This document shows, in pieces, positions 1 to 11,029 of a stretch of DNA of 64,000 nt. The notes beneath the pieces were generated by a model, which saw nothing but the letters and a program-made list of their open reading frames with translations, made no database searches and was not told where the DNA came from. The position numbers and the translations under genes were made by a program. This DNA is from Roridomyces roridus (taxonomy: Eukaryota > Basidiomycota > Agaricomycetes > Agaricales > Mycenaceae): contig JARKIF010000017.1 in NCBI GenBank assembly GCA_029378245.1, positions 558,001 through 622,000 on the forward strand, read 5' to 3'. Positions within the stretch are counted from its first letter, which is position 1, and each line of letters starts with the position of its first letter.

Positions 1-333
1 ATCCGCCGCAATCTCCAAAATATCCCGAAGCTGCGCTGGTGCCGGTGCCTATGCCAATTTTCAATGCGTGCCTCGAAATTTGTCAAAAGACTCACCTACC
101 GACGTCCCGAGTGCGCTGCCCCCTTGTCGTACAATGTCAAGCTGCCTCTTAAGAAAGGCATTCTCCTCCTCGGCAGCCTTGCACCTCGCTTCCAGATCCG
201 CAATATACTGCGACTTTCTGGCCCGATAGTCGCGCTGCATAGTCAACCCGCGCGTGAGTGGGATGGTTAAATCCTTCTTGCGTCCTCGGGCCATGGATTC
301 AGAGGTAAGAGCACCAGTCAAAGTCGATTCCAT
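1..333 (-). CDS. bZIP-like transcription factor, 5' part (runs off left edge)
   Basis: Partial gene read leftwards. Exon 1 (333-100) encodes a basic stretch followed by QRDYRARKSQYIADLEARC and a heptad-like EEENAFLKRQL segment. This resembles the basic region plus short zipper of fungal bZIP proteins that bind DNA as dimers. In exon 1 an in-frame stop would follow soon, but a donor at 99 (GTAGGTGAG) and an acceptor ending at 49 (CATAG) remove a 51-base intron. Exon 2 (48 to beyond 1) then reads APAPAQLRDILEIAAD in phase. The ATG at 333 begins MESTLTGALTSES; no better start is seen. Family assignment is from motif memory, and target genes cannot be inferred. Confidence 0.7.
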
Positions 334-1545
334 ATCGCATTCAGAACATTGATTTTATATATCCGACAGGTTGATTTTGAAAATCATCTGTCTGATGTCG
401 AGGCGTGAGTACTTCAAGGCACGAGAATGACCCCGGAAGCAATTTACACGCTGACATCGACCTACAAAGGAATCTCATCGCCCACCGTCTCTGAACACTT
501 CCGTCCACTTCCGAATATCCGCCTGGCAGATGACCTCGGACGTAATTTAAACGCTGGAATCAGCTCGCAAAGGAATCGCGTCTCCCACCCTCTCCAAACT
601 CTTCCGTCCATTTCCGAAATCCCCTTCCAGAACACGCACTTCGGGGGCTTTAATCTTCTGCTCAACGGTGGCCAATCGGGTGTACACGCGTACCATTCCG
701 CACAGTCCAAGACTCGAGCTGAAAACGTGAGGATGCCGACTCCAAGATTGTGAGCCGTGTTTTTCATCAAGGATGAAACTGGCTCGGATCACAGACGACA
801 TCACGCCTCTCTGGAGTCCGCCGCGGACGGACTTCCCTTTTGGGCTTGCGATTTATGATCCGTCGCTCGGGCATCACGTCTCGATTAGATCCCTATCCTG
901 CTCTTCCTGCAACCACCAGCTCCGTTCTCTCAGGCGACCATGTGACAGCTTCAACTGCGCAAACTCAAACTTGTCCCTTTGCATTGTTGGCGGAGGTTAC
1001 GGAGTCGAGAGAATATCCCTTTGCCGACTCTTTTCGAACTTTTTCGGGCGGTGACCCCGGAGTCACTGCGTTCCGAGGTGCCGTCGACGAACGTTGGGCG
1101 ACATGTGTTGACGGGTTGCGGACCTTAGCCGACCCCTGGAAACCCATGTGCGGCCATCAAAGATAGCACAGCATTGCTGACATGTGCCGACTAGTGTGCA
1201 GCCATGTGCCGACTTGGCGTCCACACCTCGTCCACACACCTCCGCCCCTCTGCGCCCTGTTGTCGGCACCATAATGCATATTGCTCGACGAGTCGGTTGA
1301 TGAAAATCCGAGGTTAAAAGTGATCATCTTTCATGGAGACTCTTCTCCCGTCGACCCTGGCCGCGCTGGCAACGACCAGCGCCGCCTCTTTCTCCCATTC
1401 CACCACCATTCCCTTCGCTGGTCGCGGGCATGCATCTCAGCCCAAACAACTTCGCATCCGCTTCGCCACCGTCACTGGCAGGCTTTCAATACGGTCCAGG
1501 CGCACCCCAGGGCGATGTAAGAGAGTTTCATAGGGCGGGACCACC
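334..1545. other. Intergenic, repeat-like
   Basis: No coherent gene is visible; short ORFs on both strands lack family signal or consistent splice structure. Bases about 1040-1270 hold a GTGCCGAC/GTGTGGAC-rich segment that shares an exact 16-base string (cctcggaacgcagtga, inverted here) with 3785-3805, so it is probably one copy of a dispersed repeat. Confidence 0.5.
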
Positions 1546-2115
1546 GTGCGTCGCTACATTTCTGCCGTTAGATTGAGGCAATTAACACCCTTCCTCAGAG
1601 CCGTCACGCCTGAACACGATTTAGCCATTGCGTGTGGTCGCTTGACTGGTTCTCGATCCCGAAGTGGCACCCTTGACCCCTTCCGCGGCGACGCCGCTGC
1701 CAACCCCACTGCAGCTCCATACCGCATCTCGGCACCTCCCTCTCATCCTTCACGCCCGCCGCAGTTGTACCCTCCGCCCCAATTTATTGCCCAGATGGAC
1801 TACCTTGTCCAGGGCATGCAAGTGCTTCTCAACGACAACACTGAGCTCAAACGGCGAGTCGCCAACCTGGAGCAGCGAGTATCCGGTGCTGAGAACACGC
1901 TCAATCAGCGCGGCGGGCGAGTTAGTCACGCCAAGACGAGAACTACGAATGTAGCCGTCTCTCATCAACACAATGATGCCGCCGCGCAGTTCGACAGCGA
2001 TTACGACGCCGAGTATCAAAACATCGACCCTATCCTGCGCCCTCCCCGCCCTAATCCCCGCGTTGAGCACGAGTTCAGTTCAGCCGTCGACACCGACGCA
2101 GGTCCCGCAACTTGA
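1546..2115 (+). CDS. Hypothetical protein with coiled-coil segment (doubtful)
   Basis: Open frame of about 190 codons. The first half is Pro/Ser/Ala-rich. A clear amphipathic heptad stretch follows around residues 82-115 (LLNDNTELKRRVANLEQRV), then a Gln/Asp-rich tail. The coiled coil suggests oligomerisation. The codon at 1546 is not ATG, so a start further upstream (for example ATG 1333 or 1430) with an intron near 1516 (GTAAGAGAG) is possible but unproven. I recognise no family. It may be a real small gene, a gag-like fragment of a retroelement, or a chance ORF in a repeat-rich zone. Confidence 0.3.
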   Translation: MRRYISAVRLRQLTPFLRAVTPEHDLAIACGRLTGSRSRSGTLDPFRGDAAANPTAAPYRISAPPSHPSRPPQLYPPPQFIAQMDYLVQGMQVLLNDNTELKRRVANLEQRVSGAENTLNQRGGRVSHAKTRTTNVAVSHQHNDAAAQFDSDYDAEYQNIDPILRPPRPNPRVEHEFSSAVDTDAGPAT

Positions 2116-4022
2116 AGCACTAGAAATTGACTACACCGCCAGAGTGCAGCCAGCTGACCAGCAGCTGGACGTGAGATGTAAACCACATGTAGCTGACGAA
2201 TTGCATCCGGCTGGTGGCAACATGGACGCCAGGTTTCATCTTCAATGGATCCAGGGTGGGACCAGCTCTTATGGGCACCAGCTGGTCAGAGTAGCTGACC
2301 ACAAGCTGCTGCGTCAGTCGCTAATCACTGTTGTCAACCACTCAGCATGTTCATCGCACTCAAAAAAAAACATAAGATAGAAAGGGAATTGATTGCACAG
2401 AGATACATTACAGGACATGGATGTAGAGAAAAAAATGCATTAAACACAGTAGTAAGTACGAGAAAAGATGGCGGGCTGGATGAAAGCGGAGTTGAGAGCA
2501 AAATTGAAGACCAGAAAGGGACACAGAATGCAAGAGTGGAGAGGCATTGATAGGCATTGATGCGGGACACGGGGAGCTTCAAGGAAGGAGGGGAAAGACG
2601 AATGAGGGCGCCGGTGGACAATGGCATTTGACGGGGCTAACCGAGGCTTTGAACGGGCGAGTGACATTGAGGCTTGGAATTTTGAACGGCAGATCATTTG
2701 AGGGTCTTGAGAGGAGCCGACGATGGCTTGGACAGCGAGACCCGCAGGGAAGGAGTTCCAAGTATAGGCGAGATCGGCTTTGAGCCTTGTGTCTTGAGAC
2801 TTGCAGACTTGGAGGATTATGACTTGATGCCGCTTGAAGAGGAAAGGGTTTGAAGGATTGGATGTCTTGAGGTGACCGCTGCGAGGACTCGTGATCGCTG
2901 AAAGTGGGAGGACAGAGGAGGGAAGGTGGGGGAAGAGAAGAAAGAAACGGGGATGACTCCGAAATCACGCCATTTTATAAAACAACGGGTTACCATGGAG
3001 CCGAATCAGCGCCGGGTGGAGTGTGGAGTGATGAATGTGATCGTTAACTTACGGCAACGCGGTTTTGAGATCTCCGGCCCTCGGCAATGGACTTAGCAAC
3101 TCTTTTCAAGTCCTCGTCTCCTTCAGGGTAAGCCCATTCTGATTTTTTTTTGGCTCTTGGGATTAGCAAGAAATGAAGGAAAAGCCCAAGAAGTATCATT
3201 TTGTTGCCCAGGACTCGAAATATCGAAATAAATAAATACAGTCTTCCAGCTGGACACACCCATGCCAACCGGCATGGATGGCCAGGCGGCTATCAGCTGC
3301 GAATAGTGGCTGGACCACTCAGCTGGAGCCCAGCCGGTCTCCGGCTGCATCCAGGATAAGGATCATCTGGTGTTCGCATGGGCGCGCCGGCTGGGTGCGG
3401 CCTGACGGCACTTTGGCGGTGTAGAAATGAGGAGTCGGTGGATGGCGTTGGGTGCGAAGGAGGACTGGGTCGGTGTTATGGGATGGAAAGGGTTATATTG
3501 TGCTGCTAAGGTAGTCAGAATGTGCAGCGTCGATGTAGCAGACCGGGATGACATTGAATCGTCACACGTGATCGCCACGTCACGTTGACCAACCATCAAC
3601 TGACAAGCATATGCAAACTTTATCGGCAGATCAACGGATTGTAACCAAGTACAACAGGGCGGGCGAAAGCCGAGGAGCAGAGTCAACGTATGTCTGCGGG
3701 ATGCCGCACAGGTTCGCGAACCTGTGCGGACATGTGTGTGTGTGGAGCTGTGCGGACTGGGGTCCACACATCCCTGTGCGGACGAACCCTCGGAACGCAG
3801 TGAGTCTCGGTCCCTCGGACTCGCTACCCCGCAGCGGTACCATTTGTAAGACTGAGACTTCTCTCTCAGTAATGTGGGTGCTCAGTAAGCGTCCAGCTTT
3901 GGTCATCCTGGTCCTGGGTCGCGACATTAATTCGGAGTATAAAAAGGGTCTTTCGTGAAGCGCAGGCTATCCACATCTATCTACTCGACTCTCCCATTCA
4001 GCTCAAACTTACTTTGATTCCA
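2116..4022. other. Intergenic, repeat-rich
   Basis: Two segments (about 2130-2310 and 3235-3370) are dense in CAGCTG/AGCTGG motifs, like subterminal motifs of a transposon, but I could not define matching ends. A purine-rich tract lies at about 2360-2990. At 3690-3840 is a direct-oriented copy of the repeat seen inverted at 1040-1270. No gene is supported. Confidence 0.45.
3938..3945 (+). promoter_or_regulatory. TATA box of OYE 1
   Basis: TATAAAAA lies 85 bases upstream of the ATG at 4023. This fits a focused fungal promoter. Confidence 0.6.
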
Positions 4023-5307
4023 ATGTCAAGCCACAAACTCTTTCAGCCCGCCCGTATTGGGGACATTGACGTCGCACACCGTGTCGTCTTTGCTCCGGCC
4101 ACAAGATTCCGCGCCGACGCCAACCACGCGCCGCAGCCTCACGTCGCCGAATACTACAGCCAGCGCGCCAGCACCCCTGGAAGTCTACTCATCACAGAGG
4201 CCACGCTGATCGCAGCGCGCGCGGGGGGATATAATTACATTCCAGGAATTTGGTCGTCAGACCAGATCGCTGCGTGGAAGAAGGTAGGTGCCATCTTTTC
4301 GTCCTGCAGGATATTAGGGCTTAGGGATCTCTGTTCAGGTTACGGACGCTGTTCACGCCAAGGGCTCGTACATCTACATCCAACTGTGGGCTCTAGGGAG
4401 AACTGCTGAAGCGCCCATACTCGCCGCAGAAGGCCTGCCCTTCGTCTCCGCTTCTGACGTCCCCGTTGCTGGTACCACCGACATTCCCCGTCCGCTCACG
4501 ATCGAAGAAATCAAGGAGTACGCGCAGCTCTGGGCCACGGCTGCATCCAACGCCGTTCATAAAGCGGGGTTTGACGGTGTCGAGGTCCACGGAGCCAACG
4601 GGTATCTTCTCGACCAATTCCTCCACGATCGGAGCAACATCCGAACAGATGCATATGGCGGCTCTGTCGAAAACCGTGCGCGTTTTCCGCTCGAGGTGGT
4701 CGAAGCTGTCGTCAACGCCGTCGGTGAAACGAAGACTGGATTCAGGATTAGCCCGTGGGGAACTTACAACGGTGAGTTGCTTCAAATTTTCGCTCGTGTC
4801 TCTAACTATCTACCTCAGACATGCGCTTCGACCACCCCAAGCCGACGTACACCCACCTCGTGACCGAACTCCGAGACCGTTACCCCCATCTTGCATACCT
4901 TCACGTCGTCGAAGCGGACGTAGGCGACTGGGATACCGTGGAAGCCAGAGAAGGCACCTCGAACGACTTTATTCGTGACATCTGGGGAGACCGCCGGCTG
5001 ATCAGCGCTGGAGGGTATACCCGCGAGACAGCCCTCGCCACGGCGCAGGACAAGGGCGATTTAATTGCCTTTGCGAGGGGGTACATTGCCAACGTGAGTC
5101 CCAGTTGGTCGTGATACGAAATACCTCAGATTCACTTGCATTTACTCACTACAGCCGGATCTTCCTTACCGGCTGCTGCACGACATCGCGCTCACAGTGG
5201 GGAATCGTGCGCTGTACTACGCGCAGGGGGGTGTAAATCCTGCGGGGTATACTGACTATCCGTTTGCGGTGCCTGCTACATTAGAAGAGGGAGTGGCGGT
5301 AATATAG
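4023..5307 (+). CDS. Old yellow enzyme family NAD(P)H:flavin oxidoreductase (OYE 1)
   Basis: Four exons: 4023-4283, 4339-4771, 4819-5093, 5155-5307; 373 residues, normal for the family. OYEs are FMN-dependent TIM-barrel enzymes that use NADPH to reduce activated C=C bonds. Recognisable blocks are KLFQPARIGDIDVAHRVVFA near the N-terminus, the substrate-binding His/Asn pair in GFDGVEVHGANGYLLDQFL, RTDAYGGSVENR after it, RISPWGTY, and AGGYTRE near the phosphate-binding end. Thr in APATRFRA corresponds to the flavin-tuning Thr of yeast OYE1, although the usual Leu before it is Ala. All introns are 47-61 nt with GT-AG ends. A second OYE at 37.35 kb shares the three intron positions. Physiological substrate unknown. 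Confidence 0.93.
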
Positions 5308-5675
5308 CTACTCGAACGAAATGTACGAAAATCCGACTTCTGAATCGTCTTTGAAAGAATCCTTGAATTTTCGGTTGACTGCGATGCCTGACTGGAGGAG
5401 AGGTTCATTAGAGCTCCCACGACGCAAATACATTGTTATCGGCTAACGCCTAGCTGCGCGCCCAAGTCCCACTTGACACCATCGGTATCGTACATACGCA
5501 CGTAACGCACCCGTTGTTTCCGACGTCCGGATGCATACATATATACGGCTCGTACTTTGTAATTACGCATCTAAACAGGCTTATGGTCAAAGAGATATAC
5601 ACTCCAGGGGATATAAAAGACCGTAGCATCCTCACTTGTTGAACCAGGAAGTTCCCAGAACCTCAGATCTCAAAC
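5308..5675. other. Intergenic, 3' region of OYE 1 and promoter of next gene
   Basis: No ORF of note. The distal part carries the TATA box of the small secreted-peptide gene. Confidence 0.5.
5612..5618 (+). promoter_or_regulatory. TATA box of small peptide gene
   Basis: TATAAAA at 64 bases before the ATG at 5676, within the context ggggatataaaagacc. Confidence 0.6.
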
Positions 5676-5897
5676 ATGCGTCTGCTGAACTACCTGTTCG
5701 TCCTCGGCGCCATCTGCGTTGGGATTCCCGCTCTGGCCTCCCCCATGTACGTGCTTACGGGTTCCCCGTGTGCAGCCTGCCCTCATCTATGATTGTGTAG
5801 GCCAAACGCAGATGGAGATGTTGCAGCTCGACAGTATGAGCCTCCGGGTTGGAAGAGACAAGCCGGCACTGCGCCGGACTGGAAGAGACAGGGCTGA
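5676..5897 (+). CDS. Secreted small precursor with two WKRQ repeats (Kex2-type peptide candidate)
   Basis: Two exons (5676-5746, 5801-5897) give 55 residues. Residues 1-21 (MRLLNYLFVLGAICVGIPAL then A) form a strong signal peptide. The tail holds two related segments, YEPPGWKRQ and GTAPDWKRQ, each ending in Trp-Lys-Arg-Gln; Lys-Arg is the cleavage site of the Golgi protease Kex2. Processing would release short peptides such as QAGTAPDW. The intron (54 nt, GTACGT...TGTAG) interrupts the Met-24 codon and must be removed to read the repeats. The gene has its own TATA box and sits 370 bp after OYE 1. It has no C-terminal CAAX box, so it is not a standard basidiomycete pheromone. The function is unknown; secretion and cleavage are inferred. 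Confidence 0.6.
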
Positions 5898-6129
5898 AAT
5901 CCGTCACAGAACGGCATCCCGCCGTGGCGGACAAGGCTGAATTGATATTTGAAGCCGTGATGTACGGGATGAGAATCTGAATACTAGTGAATCGTTTATC
6001 TGAAGTCCTTCGAAAATTATCAGTCTCGGAAATGAAAAACGGAGAGATGTATGCACCTTCATGGTAGGTTTCATGCACTACCGTACCACTCGTCTGTTGA
6101 AATAACATAGCACAGCCCTTTAATATATG

Positions 6130-6994
6130 AATCCCGATGGGCGTCATATGCGAGCGAGTGGGAGGGAAATCACACGTACGATCCTGCTCGTTACGCCGCC
6201 GGTTCTCGATAAACTGCTCCGCACGATACCAATAGTCCAAGCCACATTTAACCCCCATAAGCCAATCATACGCTGGGTTCCAGTCCCATACATATAGTGT
6301 ATCCTTCATTCGGCAGACTACAAAGCGCGGGTCCTCTGTGAGACGGGAGTCAAAGTGATCTGAAACTCCATCTTTGTCGAAGAGAAACAGGATCTTGACG
6401 TGCGCATATCCATCAGAATTACAGGATATGTGCGTGAGGTGCGATAGGGTCTAGAAGTGGCGGGGAACCAGAGCGCGGACCTCGCCCATGAAATCGATGT
6501 GCGGTAGATTGGCGAAGAGAGGGGATGTCAGGGATGAACATTTAAGCCCAGAGATGTATAGGCGTTTGAGATTGAAGGGTTCTAGCGTGTACAGGCCCAT
6601 GTCGTAGAAACTGTATCCGGGGATCCATAGGTTCTCTACGCCTGGACACGCAGATAATATCTCGTCGGAGTAAGGAGAGCACGTAAGGAATAGGTTTCGA
6701 ACTAGACGACGGAATTTATCGGGTTTGGATTGGATGGCAGGTGCGAACGAGTTTGGCTCGGGAGTGCGATAACCGGCCACAGCGCGAGAGTGCTGACTGA
6801 CAGCGAGGGTCCGGAGAGGATGGGTTCAGTCCTGTGGGAGAGAGATGAAGATCACTTCGGAGATCCTGTGCTGGAAGAAGGGAAAAGACAGACCACTCTT
6901 TGACGCGCCACGGGGCTCGACAGCGCACGCTTCGAATATCTGGCGTTCCAGCTCTGGCGGGAAGAAGGGACCTCCGTCTTCCTCGACATCCATG
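6130..6994 (-). pseudogene. Decayed F-box-like 'FPPELER' family gene
   Basis: Read leftwards from ATG 6994: the start PFFPPELERQIFEACA matches the intact paralogue at 28.7-29.7 kb. The block encoding 'VLITKLMLVA' is missing before WRVKEW, which shifts the frame. A one-base loss occurs in the 'EPILYRT' region, and a TAG at 6453-6451 stops the frame at RALVPRHF. After that stop the family C-terminus continues in the same frame (LTEDPRFVVCR, YDWLMGV, GLDYWYRAEQFI). Three independent lesions argue for a pseudogene rather than read errors. Confidence 0.65.
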
Positions 6995-8134
6995 TGAGAT
7001 AGATGGTGGATGCGGAAGGGAAAAGGGGATAAACAAAGCCAAAGGGTGTGCCGACTCCGGGATGATACAACTGATGGATTGATTGATGAGATTGGGTAAG
7101 CATCACGTGTGCTCGGAACCTTGCTCGACCAAGGATTAATGTGCTGAGCTGAGGGCTCTCGCTTTCTCCGCAAGGGATCATATTATTCTCCCCGTCCTGC
7201 CTCACGCGCGCTGTTAGCCGCATAAACATCGGGATCTGAATTCAGTCGAAATTCAGTTCAAGCGGAAGAGTCCGAGTCAAAATTAGCCCTGAGTCAGGAA
7301 ATGCAAACAATGCGATACATCTGAAGGTCGCCTCAAAAATAGTCGCGATGCAGGGACCTCCGGACGCGATCGGCGTGGGTCTTTTCTTCTGTGTGATTCA
7401 ACTGGTGTGGAGAGGTGTCTTTTTCGACCTCGGACACTTGTGGTTCGGCTACTGAGAAGATCACCTTCGGCCCTTCTTCCTCTGTCAAGCCATCGTAAAA
7501 GCAAAGCAAGAAAGAAATGAACGCAAAAAATGAACCCTGATGATTCAAGTCCGCCGCGGAAATACGGTTGACAGACAGCCGGCGGTGTGTCCAAACACGG
7601 GATGTTCCATATTTTTGGGCGCAAAACATAGATATCCTTGAGATCTAAGCGGCGCGATGCGGCGACAAATTACGTTCACCACCCACGGCGTGCAGTGGCG
7701 TCCATAGGCACAGTTTCACAGGACCTGGCGATGGCTCTGCAGGCTTGCTTTTGCATGCATAAAGCATCAAGTTCTGAGCAAGGTTGAAGATCCTGGTATC
7801 ACATTCCGCCCGTTCAAATTTCCCGGTGCATTTCTTCGACAGCGACCACTGTGGAAAGCCTTGAAGGTATCAAAAAAAAGAGGGAACGTGGCCAAGACCT
7901 TGGCGTATTTGGACTCTGCACCCGACGCCACAAATTGCCAGATTTGCCCGGACAGAGTGCTATATCTGGTTTCTTCCCTTTAACGCCGATGATTGCTGAG
8001 TTCGAAGACCATCTTATCTGCTTCGGCCGACGCGGGAAACAGACGAACAGAGCGGGGGTGTCAAGTTGTTCAAACCCAGGCCAACCGTATAAAAACCTGA
8101 GACGAATGAACCTGGATCTCCAACAACTCTTACC
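6995..8134. other. Intergenic, upstream of HYD1
   Basis: No gene recognised. The last 50 bases carry the HYD1 TATA box; the rest shows only short ORFs without support. Confidence 0.45.
8088..8095 (+). promoter_or_regulatory. TATA box of HYD1
   Basis: TATAAAAA sits 47 bases upstream of the HYD1 ATG (8135), as in highly expressed fungal structural genes. Confidence 0.65.
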
Positions 8135-10474
8135 ATGAGGTTGCTTTCACTCCTTTCTCTTCTCTTCGTCTCTCCTCTTTCCCTCATCGGCTCCGCCAAG
8201 GGATCACCCAACGCACTCGACGGAATCTCCTTGGAGGCTAGAGGTAAGGGTCCGTTGTACCAAGTGAAGGCGAAACTAATCTCTATGCATAGCACCCTTC
8301 CAGTGCAGCGGCCAGACAACTTTTTGCTGTGATGCGTTCATATCCACGGAGGGCATAGTCATTTTCGACCTCCTTCTCGGAAAGAAGGTGCCGCCGGCTC
8401 TTCAAGGCGGAGATATCGGTATCGGATGCAAAGTGCCTGCTGCTGGGGCCGTTTGGTAAGTTTTCCGTTCTCTGCCTATACGAATACGCGTACTCATCCA
8501 ATCCAATCCAGTGCCGCGCCCGCGTCGTTGAACACTTGCTGCACGAACACCTTGGGTGTTGGAGTCACCGTAAACTGCAATCCTGGTGAGTGGAGAGAAC
8601 TTGGATGTTAAGAGATGGGGATTAAACCTTTGAATTGCACTATTTAGTGACCCCCACTCTCATCGTGAGCTCCGCGCCGGTTTCGTCGATTCACCCAAGC
8701 AGTTCTGCTCCGGTTTCCTCAGTGCGCCCGAGCAGCTCTGCCCCCGTATCGTCTGCACCTGGGTCTTCAATTCGCCCAAGCAGTTCGGCGCCCGTGTCGT
8801 CTGCACCTGGGTCTTCAATTCGTCCCAGCAGTTCGGCGCCCGTGTCGTCTGCACCTGGGTCTTCAATTCGTCCCAGCAGTTCTGCGCCGGTGTCCTCTGC
8901 ACCAGGGTCATCGATTCGCCCGAGTAGTGCCCCAGTTTCGTCTGCACCGGTCTCGTCGATTCGGCCAAGTAGTTCCGTGCCGGTGTCCTCTGCACCAGGG
9001 TCATCGATCCGCCCGAGTAGTGCCCCGGTGTCTTCTGCACCAGTGTCATCAATTCGGCCCAGCAGTTCCGTGCCGGTGTCCTCTGCACCAGTGTCATCGA
9101 TTCGTCCCAGCAGTTCCGTGCCGGTGTCCTCTGCACCAGGGTCATCAATTCGCCCGAGTAGTGCCCCGGTTTCGTCTGCACCAGTGTCATCAATTCGCCC
9201 GAGTAGTGCTCCGGTGTCGTCTGCGCCAGTCTCGTCGATTCGGCCAAGCAGTTCCGTGCCGGTCTCCTCTGCACCACTGTCATCGATTCGGCCAAGCAGT
9301 TCCGTGCCGGTGTCCTCTGCACCAGGGTCATCGATCCGCCCGAGTAGTGCCCCGGTTTCGTCTGCACCAGTGTCATCGATTCGGCCAAGCAGTTCTGCCC
9401 CAGTTTCGTCTGCGCCAGTCTCGTCGATTCGGCCAAGCAGTTCCGTGCCGGTCTCGTCCATTTCCGTGCCACCAGGGTCATCAATTCGCCCTAGTAGTGC
9501 CCCAGTTTCGTCTGCGCCAGTCTCGTCGATTCGGCCAAGCAGTTCCGTGCCGGTCTCGTCCATTTCCGTGCCACCAGGGTCATCAATTCGCCCTAGTAGT
9601 GCCCCAGTTTCGTCTGCACCAGTGTCATCGATTCGGCCAAGCAGTTCTGCCCCAGTTTCGTCTGCGCCAGTCTCGTCGATTCGGCCAAGCAGTTCCGTTC
9701 CAGTGTCCTCTGCACCAGGGTCATCGATCCGCCCGAGTAGTGCCCCGGTTTCGTCTGCACCAGTCTCGTCGATTCGGCCAAGCAGTTCCGTGCCGGTTTC
9801 GTCTGCGCCAGGGTCATCGATTCGCCCGAGTAGTGCCCCAGTTTCGTCGGCGCCAGTCTCTTCTGCACGCCCCAGCAGCTCTGCCCCCGTATCGTCTGCG
9901 CCGGTGTCGTCAGTGCGCCCAAGCAGTTCTGCGCCAGTCTCGTCCGTTCGTCCCAGCAGCTCTGTCATAAACACGGTATCAGTATCTCGTAGCAGCTCGG
10001 CAGGCAAGTCCCATAATTACCGGCCTCAGGCTCGTTCAATACTAACCCGTGTGCTTCAGCGAGTCCCGGACCTACGGCAATCACCTGCGCCGCCAAAGCC
10101 ACGTTCTGCTGCGATGCGCTCGAGGCTTCGCACGGCGCCACTGGGATCAGCGCTCTCCAGCAGGACGGGATCAACCCCGCCGATACGGGTCTTGGACAGA
10201 TTATTGGGATTAAATGCGCGCCGATTACAGTTCTGCGCGGGATTCAGAAATGGTGCGTGCGCGTACATTCGTATTGGATCGCCAGTAAACTTACCCGCCA
10301 ACCGCATCACAGCAAAAACACGCAGGTGGCTGCGAAATGTTGTGGGAACCTTGGAGGGACTAGCCATAGCACCGCGTTCAAGTGCGCGTTCGGTAAGCTT
10401 CCGAATTCACCTATGGACCTCAACGATGATGCTGAGGTGCATTTACAGCGCCTGCGGATGGTTTCCCGGTTTAA
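8135..10474 (+). CDS. HYD1: double hydrophobin with long Ser/Pro repeat linker
   Basis: Seven exons (8135-8243, 8293-8455, 8512-8585, 8648-10003, 10060-10252, 10313-10392, 10449-10474), summing to 666 residues with consistent phases. Residues 1-22 are a signal peptide. Residues about 40-112 carry a hydrophobin cysteine pattern C-X6-CC-X32-C-X8-C-X8-CC-X11-C. Residues about 115-567 are repeats of the type SSAPVSSIRPSS, probably O-glycosylated. Residues about 573-657 hold a second full pattern, C-X6-CC-X34-C-X11-C-X8-CC-X13-C. Hydrophobins self-assemble at air-water and cell-wall interfaces, so two heads on an extended stalk could bridge surfaces (inference). Intron 4 has a GC donor (GCAAGT) and a perfect TACTAAC branch site. 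The large open minus-strand frame here is a composition shadow. Confidence 0.85.
8660..9966 (+). repeat. HYD1 linker minisatellite
   Basis: Degenerate in-frame tandem repeats coding units such as SSAPGSSIRPSS and SSVPVSS, with runs differing by one or two third-base changes. Repeat length varies around 36-54 bases. Third-position variation with conserved residues suggests selection on the protein. Confidence 0.85.
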
Positions 10475-11029
10475 GGAACACCGCCTAAACGAAATCAATA
10501 GACGACCCACCTGTGGTCGCGGTTTATACCCTTCAAAATTGTTTTTCTTTTCTCCTTGTTTCTAGCGGGTGGATATACTGAGCGGAATTAAATTTCTTTC
10601 TGGAACTTCTGGGTATCAATGACTCACTCACTCACTTTACTTACTGTGCTATCTTATAACCCTTTTAAAGGCCGTGGATACCAACGCGGTCTGGCTTGTA
10701 TATTTAATTTACATCTATATGAATGAAACAGTTTTACTGTGAGTTGGACTGGACGTTGATGAGAAGAGAAAGAAACGACACGGACCAACGAGTCGGCTCG
10801 TTCGCACTTCGAGACAGCATTCGGTGTGCGCAAACTCTGGAGTCTGAGGCGCAATGACTGAATCATGAGCTCAGCGGAGGACGGTGGTGTATCCCGTCGT
10901 CTGGTTTGAGGAAATCCAAGATGATGGAAGAGGACAAGAAGGATTTGATGGCATCGTCATCGTGACCGTTACATAACCACATCTTCAAATGTTCCGTATG
11001 TACTTAAATTCATTTACAGACCAGAGTCT
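10475..11029. other. Intergenic
   Basis: 3' region of HYD1; a short ACTC microsatellite lies near 10620. No gene is seen. Confidence 0.5.

Noticed and set aside
2579..2968. Minus-strand Ser/Pro-rich ORF
   Set aside because: Composition follows a purine-rich tract on the other strand; no start context or family.
8691..10007. Long minus-strand frame (GRIDDTGADETG repeats) opposite HYD1
   Set aside because: Same reason: a composition shadow of the Ser/Pro repeats.
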